The notes under the pieces are model-generated. The model saw nothing but the letters and a program-made list of their open reading frames with translations, searched no databases and was not told where the DNA came from. A DNA stretch of 64,000 nt from Megaustenia siamemsis. Lineage: Eukaryota > Mollusca > Gastropoda > Stylommatophora > Ariophantidae. Shown here one piece after another: positions 55,586 to 64,000 of this stretch. Where the stretch lies: contig JAVIAB010000051.1 of assembly GCA_032433765.1 (NCBI GenBank), positions 51,017,030-51,081,029 on the forward strand, in the 5' to 3' direction. The position numbers and the translations under genes were made by a program. Every line of letters begins with the position of its first letter. Position 1 is the first letter of the stretch.

Positions 55586-57110
55586 AAGATTTTGCTTAAA
55601 ATACCACATTTATGATTGTTACGCCCCTTGTCCCTTTATGAGGGGTACGCCCATGAAACTGTTAGAAATAGTAAATTTACACTCTAGGGCTACTCCAAAC
55701 TTTACATTAAGCATCCCCGTATCAAGAATTTACTTAAAAGTCACTTTTAGGGTTGTTACGCCCCTTGACCCTTTATGAGGGGACGCCCATGAAACTGTTA
55801 AAGATAGTCAATTTACCATCTAGACATACCACAAACTTTATATTAAACATCCCCGTATCAAGAATTTACATAAAAAACAACTTTTGAAATTACTAGCCCT
55901 GTACCCATTTTTGGCGGTTACGCCCATGAAACTGTTAAAGATAGTAAATTTAACATCTAGACATACCCCAAACTTTATATTAAACATCCCCGTATCAAGA
56001 ATTTACTTAAAAACCACTTTTATGAGTGTGACCCCCCTTACCCATTTTTGATGGTTACGCCCATGAAACTGTTAAAAATAGTCAATTTACCATCTAGACA
56101 TACCACGAACTTTATATTAAACATCCCCGTATCAAGAATTTACATAAAAAACAACTTTTGAAATTACTACCCCTGTACCCATTTTTGGCGGTTACGCCCA
56201 TGAAACTGTTAAAGATAGTAAATTTAACATCTAGACATACCCCAAACTTTATATTAAACATCCCCATATCAAGAATTTACATAAAAAGCACTTTTGAAAT
56301 TACTACCCCTGTACCCATTTTTGATGGTTACGCCCATGAAACTGTTAAAAATAGTCAATTTACCATCTAGACATACCACAAACTTTATATTAAACATCCC
56401 CGTATCAAGAATTTACATAAAAAACAACTTTTGAAATTACTACCCCTGTACCCATTTTTGGCGGTTACGCCCATGAAACTGTTAAAGATAGTAAATTTAA
56501 CATCTAGACATACCCCAAACTTTATATTAAACATCCCCGTATCAAGAATTTACTTAAAAACCACTTTTATGAGTGTGACCCCCCTTACCCATTTTTGATG
56601 GTTACGCCCATGAAACTGTTAAAAATAGTCAATTTACCATCTAGACATACCACAAACTTTATATTAAACATCCCCGTATCAAGAATTTACATAAAAAACA
56701 ACTTTTGAAATTACTACCCCTGTACCCATTTTTGGCAGTTACGCCCATGAAACTGTTAAAAATAGTAAATTTAACCTCTAGACATACCCCAAACTTTATA
56801 TTAAGCATCCCCATATCAAGAATTTACATAAAAAGCACTTTTGAAATTACTACCCCCGTACCCATTTTTGGCGGTTACGCCCATGAAACTGTTAAAAATA
56901 GTAAATTTAACATCTAGACATACCACAAACTTTATATTAAGTATCCCCGTATCAAGAATTTACATAAAAACAACTTTTGAAATTACTACCCCCGTACACA
57001 TTTTTGGCGGTTACGCCCATGAAATCGATAAAAAAATTGAAGTTTAAGCTATTGGCATACATAACACATAATATGTGACACGCCCATGTATCAAATTTGC
57101 CTAAAAAATC
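55586..57110. repeat. ~137-bp satellite, B left arm
   Basis: About 11 copies with 'ttacgcccatgaaactgtta', 'tctagacataccccaaactt' and 'catccccgtatcaagaattt'. The repeated 60-70-codon frames (TPMKLLKIVNL type) are unit shadows. Confidence 0.9.
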
Positions 57111-57146
57111 AACCCAAAATTAGTAGTATAGATTGGCACTTAGGAC

Positions 57147-57323
57147 CACTGAATGTGCTTCCAGCCGCACATAATTTCTTATATAAATAGTCTACCCGTA
57201 CATGGAAGCACATTTTTCCTTATATGAGAGTCTACCCGTACATGGAAGCACATTTTTTCCTTATATGAGAGTCTACATTTTTTCCTTATATGAGAGTCTA
57301 CATTTTTCCTTATAAGCTATCCA
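57147..57323. other. centre (loop) of palindrome B
   Basis: About 180 bp unpaired between the arms. It holds three to four short repeats of 'ccttatatgagagtctac' and 'acatggaagcac'. Related motifs occur in the centre of element A. Confidence 0.8.
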
Positions 57324-57344
57324 TCCTAAGTGCCAATATACACT

Positions 57345-58612
57345 ACTAATTTTTGGTTGATGTTTTAGGCAAATTTGATACATGGGCGTGTCACATATTA
57401 TGTTTGATGTATGCCAATAGGTTAAACTTCAATTTTTTTTATCGATTTCATGGGCGTAACCGCCAAAAATGGGTACGGGGGTAGTAATTTCAAAAGTTGT
57501 TTTTATGTAAATTCTTGATACGGGGATACTTAATATAAAGTTTGGGGTATGTCTAGATGTTAAATTTACTATTTTTAACAGTTTCATGGGCGTAACTGCC
57601 AAAAATGGGTACAGGGGTAGTAATTTCAAAAGTTGTTTTTTATGTAAATTCTTGATACGGGGATGTTTAATATAAAGTGTGTGGTATGTCTAGATGGTAA
57701 ATTGACTATTTTTAACAGTTTCATGGGCGTAACCATCAAAAATGGGTAAGGGGGTCACACTCATAAAAGTGGTTTTTAAGTAAATTCTTGATACGGGGAT
57801 GTTTAATATAAAGTTTGGGGTATGTCTAGATGTTAAATTTACTATCTTTAACAGTTTCATGGGCGTAACCGCCAAAAATGGGTACAGGGGTAGTAATTTC
57901 AAAAGTTGTTTTTTATGTAAATTCTTGATACGGGGATGTTTAATATAAAGTTCGTGGTATGTCTAGATGGTAAATTGACTATTTTTAACAGTTTCATGGG
58001 CGTAACCATCAAAAATGGGTAAGGGGGTCACACTCATAAAAGTGGTTTTTAAGTAAATTCTTGATACGGGGATGTTTAATATAAAGTTTGGGGTATGTCT
58101 AGATGTTAAATTTACTATCTTTAACAGTTTCATGGGCGTAAACGCCAAAAATGGGTACAGGGGTAGTAATTTCAAAAGTTGTTTTTATGTAAATTTTTGC
58201 TATGGGGATGCTTAATATAAAGTTTGTGGTATGTCTAGAGTGTAAATTTACTATCTTTAACAGTTTCATGGGCGTAACCGCCAAAAATGGGTACAGGGGT
58301 AGTAATTTCAAAAGTTGTTTTTATGTAAATTTTTGCTATGGGGATGCTTAATATAAAGTTTGGGTATGTCTAGAGGTTAAATTTACTATCTTTAACAGTT
58401 TCATGGGCGTCCCCTCATAAAGGGTCAAGGGGCGTAACAACCCTAAAAGTGACTTTTAAGTAAATTTTTGATATGGGGATGCTTAATGTAAAGTTTGGAG
58501 TAGCCCTAGAGTGTAAATTTACTATTTCTAACAGTTTCATGGGCGTACCCATCATAAAGGGACAAGGGGCGTAACAATCATAAATGTGGTATTTTAAGCA
58601 AAATCTTGTTTT
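57345..58612. repeat. ~137-bp satellite, B right arm
   Basis: About 9 copies, the inverted partner of 55586-57110 and roughly two units shorter. Confidence 0.9.
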
Positions 58613-58899
58613 TCTTAGTGGGTTATGGTAGGAGTGTAACTTACGTGTTTGGTAATACTTTCCTTTAGTAGAGTTATAGCAAGGGCCATAACTTTCATGC
58701 TTTGCAGTACTTTTCTTAGCAGAGTTGTGACAGGGGCGTGAACTTTAAGTTCATTCTTTCAATGTGGTGTTTTAGTGTGGTTTTTACTAGAGTTCTATGA
58801 ATATTTTCAATAATGATTTAGACACAGTCGCAGCTATCATCAAGTGCAACATTTTTAGTAAATTGTAATTATTTATTAGGGTTTTCTCAGCTGTATTAA

Positions 58900-60530
58900 A
58901 GACTTTGGTTGATAAGTGGACACTTTTTAGGGTTTTGAGTTCAACTTTTTGGTTATGAGACGAAATTTTGGGGTTAAGTGCTACATTAGTTGTCTTTTGG
59001 AGTAACTTTTTGGACTTTGCATATAAATTGTTGGGCTTTGTGTCTAACTATTTTGAGTTAAGGTTGTCTTTTTGACAAACTTTTGGACTTTGAATATAAC
59101 TATTTGGTCTTTCGTGTCTAACTATTTTGATTTTGGGTTTAAATTTTGTAGGGTTTTGAGTTCAACTTTTTGGTTGCGCAAAAAATTTTTGTGCAATGGT
59201 GTTGCATTAGTTGTCTTTTGCAGTAACCTTTTGGACTTCGCATATACTTTTTTGACCTTTCGTGTCTAACTATTTTGAGTTTAGGTTGTCTTTTTAACAA
59301 ACTTTTGGACTTTGCATATAACATTTACGACTTTCGTGTCGAACAATTACGACTTTGGGACTAAATTTTTAGGCTTTTGAGTTCAACTGTTTGGTTATGC
59401 GACGAAATTTTGGGGTTAAGTGTTACATTAGTTGTCTTTTGGAGTAACTTTTTGGCCTTTGCATATAAATTGTTGGGCTTTGTGTCTAACTATTTTGAGT
59501 TAAGGTTGTCTTTTTGACAAACTTTTGGACTTTAAATATAACTATTTGGTCTTTCGTGTCGAACTAGTATCACTTTGGGACTAAATTTTTAGGCTTTTGA
59601 GTTCAACTGTTTGGTTATGCGACGAAATTTTGGGGTTAAGTATTACATTAGTTGTCTTTTGGAGTAACCTTTTGGACTTTGCATATACTTTTTTGACCTT
59701 TCGTGTCTAACTATTTTGAGTTTAGGTTGTCTTTTTGACAAACTTTTGGACTTTGCATATAACATTTACGACTTTCGTGTCGAACAATTACGACTTTGGG
59801 ACTAAATTTTTAGGCTTTTGAGTTCAACTGTTTGGTTATGCGACTAAATTTTGGGGTTAAGTGTTACATTAGTTGTCTTTTGGAGTAACTTTTTGGCCTT
59901 TGCATATAAATTGTTGGGCTTTGTGTCTAACTATTTTGAGTTTGGGTTGTCTTTTTGACAAACTTTTGGATTTGAATATAACATTTACGCCTTTTGTGGT
60001 GAACTAGTACCACTTTGGGACTAAGTTTTTAGGGTTTTGAATTCAACTTTTTGGTTATGAGACGAAATTTTGGGATTAAGTGTTATATTAGTTGTCTTTT
60101 GGAGTAACTTTTTGGCCTTTGCATATAAATTGTTGGGCTTTGTGTCTAACTATTTTGAGTTTGGGTTGTCTTTTTGACAAACTTTTGGATTTGAATATAA
60201 CATTTACGCCTTTTGTGGTTAACTAGTACCACTTTGGGACTAAGTTTTTAGGGTTTTGAGTTCAACTTTTTGGTTATGAGACGAAATTTTGGGATTAAGT
60301 GTTATATTAGTTGTCTTTAGGAGTAACTTTTTGGACTTTGCCTATAAATTGTTGGGCTTTGTGTCTAACTATTTTGAGTTTAGGTTGTCTTTTTGACAAA
60401 CTTTTGGACTTTGCATATAACATTTACGACTTTCGTGTCTAACATTTACAACTTTGGGCCTAAATTTGTAGAGTTTGTGTTCAACTTTGTGAGTATGAAC
60501 CAAAATTTTAGGGTTTGGAACTAAGTTTTC
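58900..60530. repeat. ~220-bp satellite, B right arm (7 copies)
   Basis: 'gacaaacttttgga' recurs at about 59078, 59298, 59517, 59738, 59957, 60177 and 60396. Inverted partner of 54600-55290, but expanded. Confidence 0.88.
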
Positions 60531-60542
60531 TTACCTGAAATG

Positions 60543-60766
60543 ATCATCTTTACTGTTGTCTGTCATTCGTTGAAGTGATAAAGATATGGAACTCTAAAGT
60601 CTAAGAGCTGAAGTAATCACCTTTAATGATGAATGTCGTTCGTTGAAGTGGGAAACATTGGTATTAAAGCCTTCAGCGGTCAAAATGCGGTCATAGAACT
60701 CTTCTGGAATTGCCTCAGGGGTCAAAACGTGTTCAAGTAACCCACCACCCACATTTTTCCCCCACC
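60543..60766 (-). pseudogene. broken copy of the putative first exon, B right arm
   Basis: Mirror of 54354-54573. On the minus strand the start reads 'atgtgggtgg' where the left arm has 'atgttgggtgg', a one-base loss that shifts the frame to an early TGA. A second lesion changes TGG to TAG in 'gactttagagttcc'. The donor 'cag/gtaag' is preserved. Confidence 0.6.
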
Positions 60767-60769
60767 ACT

Positions 60770-60990
60770 GACCCGACAGCCACTACCTACGCTTCGGCTA
60801 ACGCGCTTTTCTGATTGGTTAATCCACCTGTCAGCCATTTCTTCGCCCCGCCTCCTATGTTAATACTCTTTTCTGATTGGTTAATCCCGATATCAAGCGA
60901 TGTTGACGCACTCACTCGCTGATTGGTTAAAATCTGCTACCAGGCTATATTTAAACTAGTCTCATGCGAGACTTTGTGTTATAAGTTTGG
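60770..60990. promoter_or_regulatory. divergent CCAAT/GC-box promoter, B right arm
   Basis: Mirror of 54120-54353, with three 'ctgattgg' boxes, 'gccccgcctcc' and a plus-strand TATATTTAAA. In plus sense it points towards the polymerase fragment at 61701. Confidence 0.6.
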
Positions 60991-61269
60991 TTGATTCAAG
61001 GAAAGTTACTGTTCACTCTAGCGGAGACTATATTTTGCACAGTAAGTTGGCTTGTTTTCTCTTAAAGTATGTTAACGCTTATCGATAATAGGTTATATTC
61101 ATTGTAGATGATTGAGACTATATTTTATACTGTAAGTTTGAATGTTTTCTCTTAAAGTATGGTAAGGGTTAACGATAACAGGTTATTCAACTGTATTGAT
61201 GTAAAGTTGTTAAGATAAGTATTGTTGAATTCCTTCGTTTTTTTCATGTTTTCTTATTGGTTGTATAAA

Positions 61270-61700
61270 AGTTGATATACCAGACATTCTACCTACAACT
61301 ATCATGTCACACTAGACGCCCGGGATACAGCCCTCATATCATACTAGACGACCTCCATACACCCCTCATACCACACTAGACGACCTCCATACACCCCTCA
61401 CGACACACTAGACGACACCACCATACACCCATCATGACACACTAGACGACCTCCATACACCCGTCACGACAAATACATACATGACGATGAACTAGACGAC
61501 CTCCATACACCCATCATGACACACTAGACGACCTCCGTACACCCGTCACAACACACTAGACAACCGGTATTCAGCCCTCATGCCACACTAGGTGACCGGC
61601 ATACGGACCTCATGACACAATATACGACCTCCATACACACATCGCAATGCACTAGACAATAGCCATACAGCCCTCATGACACACTAGACGACCCCTATAC
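61270..61700. repeat. 32-bp satellite, B right arm
   Basis: About 13 copies of 'cacactagacgacctccata' plus 'cacccatcatga'. Inverted partner of 53405-53845. Confidence 0.85.
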
Positions 61701-62088
61701 AACCATCGCTGCGATGAACATACTAGCAAGACAGACTGTATAAACTGTAAGGGCATTAAAGTGTACACCAAGCGAACGCCTGGGCTTTTTAAACTAGAGT
61801 ACGAAGGGACAGCTCTTGTTAGCTTATGTAGTAAGACGTACCATTGTAGTGGGGATTACGATAAAATCAGTTGTAAAGAGTTAAGCAAGCAACACAACAA
61901 ATTAGATAAAGATATGTTTTTAGAGGTTCTCGCTACGCAAAAGGCTAAGGGTGGGAAAAAATGTAGGTTTCAAAGTCTTAAATAATTCTATATTTTCCTA
62001 CAGTCAAACAAGAAATGCTCTTTCCTATTTCTATATAAAAAGAAAGGTAGCTGATGATAACGTCTCGACTATGCCTCTAGATATTTAA
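61701..62088 (+). pseudogene. type-B DNA polymerase C-terminal fragment, B right arm
   Basis: Same sequence as the left B copy with a few changes (KELSK instead of KGLSK). It carries the same extra A before GTAGG, which ends the frame at 61983-61985; the ancestral stop is at 62086-62088. Because both B arms share this lesion while A lacks it, the B arms were copied from one another after the lesion arose. Poly(A) signals follow at 62288-62305. Confidence 0.6.
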
Positions 62089-62984
62089 CTCTTTACACTA
62101 CCAGCATGGACTGACCAGTAATCTCTAACAAGTTTCACCCCTTATGATTCATTTATGACATAGAGCTAAGCAGACATCCAACTACATAGCAATAAATAAA
62201 TGTTATACTTGTACTATATATTTACTCAATGTACTGAATATTTTTGTAATGTTATATAATATCCATTGTATGTTATACACCTATTGAGATAATAAAAGAA
62301 TAAAATATATCTTTGTCTTTTGTTTTATATTTAATGTTTTTCATTGGTGTTGTATAATCTACTAACCTATCACTGTCGATCAAGAACTCCAAAGTCAGCA
62401 TACACCAGACATAAACAGGTCACTTACGGGGTCAACCGGACCAGAGGTCACGGTTAACTCCCCTGCGCCGCACGTGTTATGCGCGCCGCGCGCCGCCCTA
62501 TATATCTTTGTTAATTTAGCGCCACAATACGGGACAAATGGACCCTTGTATACTACTAGTATACTTGAGGCAGAAAAACAGACTTCTCAACAAAAGGCTG
62601 CAGAAGAAAACAATAAATACAAGATCTAGCAGTGAATTAATTGTTAGACGTAGAGAGCTATGCCCTGGCCCGAGAAAAAAAAATGGTGTCTAGAGACATG
62701 TTAATGTCTAAGTGAATTATTACATTACGCTTTACTAGGCCACATCGTTAGGAGGTGATGGGGTCATGCTCTTCCTTTACCTTACCCAACTCATTGAATC
62801 AGGTACCCTTTTTCAGTTGGCTAGGCTAGGAAGAGTAAAGCTGTGATGGATTCCGCGCTCATTTTATATCCGCAGCCATGCTACTGTTGTTCTCAAATAT
62901 ATAAGTATACATATGTATAGAGCAACAGATAAAGAGAAAAACATAAGTAGAGTAGATATAGTAGAAAGAAATATATAGAAATAG

Positions 62985-63600
62985 ATTAACACAAAGTGAT
63001 ATACATATATCTATATGGCCCTTTTCGTCTTGTCAGACGGTCTAGTGGAGGCTATTGTGTATTTTTTTTTTGAGGTTTTGTTTTTGTTGAACAGATTCTC
63101 TTGCTGCTAATTCTACCAATGTTTGACAAACACGCGGTCACAGAATGAACAAGTCAGGTCCACTTGTCCACAGGGTTTTCCATCCTTTTTCATGAGTCTT
63201 TTCTCTTCTAAGTTTTGCTTTAGCACAGTCTCAAATGATCTAATACCGTTCCTTATACATGCTTTCCATGATGTGCGATCACTTGCTAGATGTTCCCAGT
63301 CTTATTCACATATGGAGAAGTCTTTCAGAGATGATTTACAGATATCTCTATATCACAGTTTAGGCCTGCCGATTTGTCTTTTTCCGTGTGATAGTTCGCG
63401 ATATAGTATTTGCCTGGGGATGCGCTTTTCTTCCATTCGCTGGACATACCCCAGCCATCTTAGTCTTCGACATCTGAGCATCGACATGATTGTTGGGGGT
63501 CTTAGCACGTTGCAGGGCAGTTAAGTTGGTTATTTTGTCCTGCCATTTGGTGTGCATTATTCTGCGGAGACATCGCATGTGGAAGACATTTAGTCTTTTT
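62985..63600 (-). pseudogene. CR1-like LINE C-terminal fragment, right outer arm
   Basis: The minus strand from about 63590 reads FHMRCLRRIMHTKWQDKITN, then in shifted frames RMEEKRIPRQILYREL, GKRQIGRPKL and on to the same CSFCDRVFVKHW end as 51697-52105. It extends about 175 bp beyond the palindrome limit at 63423, so this arm holds the longer original. Confidence 0.65.
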
Positions 63601-64000
63601 TCCAGGTTACCAAAAAAAAGTAATGCAAGGATTTTTAAATAAGTTTACAAAGGCAAGTAGTAGTAAAGGATAATTTAGAAACAGATAAACAAAACAAATG
63701 TAAACTGATATTGCTTGAAATAAATGAACAGAAATAGATAAGTACTGCGTCGTCCGTTCATGAATACACTCAAAAGGATTTCAGCACAGATGCACGAAAC
63801 ACAGCACCGACGAAGACTTTAAAGAGTGGACCCTCTGTTAACTTATTTGCACTACACTACATATAATGGAAATGAGTAAAGCCATCCTTCATGCAAAAAG
63901 TACTGGTGATAAAAAAAAACACCACTTGTTAGACAGCCATTTTCGTTCGGAAATTGGATATCTAAAACTGTGGTTTAATTAGTCTGTTACCAAGCCTGTA
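63601..64000. other. non-coding flank
   Basis: AT-rich, with no recognised feature. Confidence 0.4.

Larger units (their letters stand above)
52552..62557. mobile_element. Palindromic element B (larger relative of A)
   Basis: Both ends are AGTAGTATACAAGGGTCCAT in inverse orientation, followed by about 470 bp homologous to the ends of element A ('acctgtttatgtctggtgt', 'gataggtt.gtagattataca', poly(A) signals). Compared with A it has a GC-rich 'gcggcgcgcggcgcgc' insert near each end, a promoter/exon block and a 220-bp satellite, but lacks the 26-bp satellite. Total about 10.0 kb. The arms carry no intact gene for transposition. It is inferred to be a foldback product of a Polinton-like parent. 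Confidence 0.75.
51697..63423. repeat. giant palindrome B (outer limits)
   Basis: Sequence reading rightward from 51697 is mirrored leftward from 63423: LINE fragment, AT-rich block, element terminus, polymerase fragment, 32-bp satellite, promoter block, 220-bp satellite, 137-bp satellite, then a centre of about 180 bp at 57147-57323. Left arm about 5.45 kb, right about 6.1 kb. The difference matches satellite copy number. Single-base differences between arms are sparse, about 1-2 percent in the stretches compared by eye. Confidence 0.9.

Noticed and set aside
56158..58311. Family of 66-70-codon MKLLPLYPFLAVTP-type peptides on both strands
   Set aside because: They are the 137-bp satellite read twice per frame. 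Both arms show them only because the arms are inverted copies.
51697..63423. Palindrome B as a pure sequencing-hairpin artefact
   Set aside because: The arms differ by substitutions and by satellite copy number, and element A shows the same architecture independently. It cannot be fully excluded without reads.

Overview
The window looks like intergenic or intronic DNA of an animal. I found no complete host gene. The sequence is dominated by retrotransposon debris, tRNA-derived SINEs, DNA transposons, microsatellites and at least a dozen unrelated minisatellite arrays. Spliced-type exon fragments, several LINE clades and an EGF-like plus lectin-like exon of a kind common in gastropods suggest a mollusc, possibly a heterobranch sea slug. 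The organism is an inference, not a reading. Most long open frames here are by-products of tandem repeats.

Layout. 1-2034: AT-rich DNA and a 40-bp minisatellite. 2035-8801: palindromic element A, with inverted ends starting AGTAGTATACAAGGGTCCA, a C-terminal piece of a type-B DNA polymerase in each arm, satellites, and a SINE at its centre. 8802-13320: nested LINE fragments of three or more families. 13590-14540: a short-period satellite. 14885-17437: a TA-flanked inverted-repeat transposon holding an RT/RNase H LINE. 17450-33900: LINE and SINE scraps between large minisatellites (42, 24, 31, 25, 28 and 31 bp). 33905-36886: a nest of LINE in LINE plus a SINE and a 322-bp tandem duplication, all with readable target-site duplications. 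36890-44870: sparse DNA with alternating purine-pyrimidine and 25-bp arrays. 44870-50410: one LINE split by a 3356-bp insertion. That insertion carries an antisense EGF/lectin-like exon piece, a minisatellite, a complete 1.56-kb hAT element (8-bp TSD) with a SINE-type insertion inside it (12-bp TSD), and a jockey-like LINE tail. 51697-63423: giant palindrome B, about 11.7 kb, containing a second and larger relative of element A.

The most unusual content is the A/B family. It appears to be a foldback (palindromic) derivative of a Polinton/Maverick-like element: 5'-AG termini, polymerase C-terminus next to the terminal repeat, and poly(A) signals. In B each arm also holds a CCAAT/GC-box divergent promoter and a short first exon ending at a splice donor. 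The polymerase body is missing and tandem satellites fill its place. None of the copies can encode a working polymerase.

The nested insertions allow relative dating. The hAT landed in the minisatellite of the 3356-bp insertion, and the SINE-type element landed in the hAT later. LINE X landed in host sequence, LINE Z landed inside X, and the 322-bp duplication followed a SINE insertion beside X.
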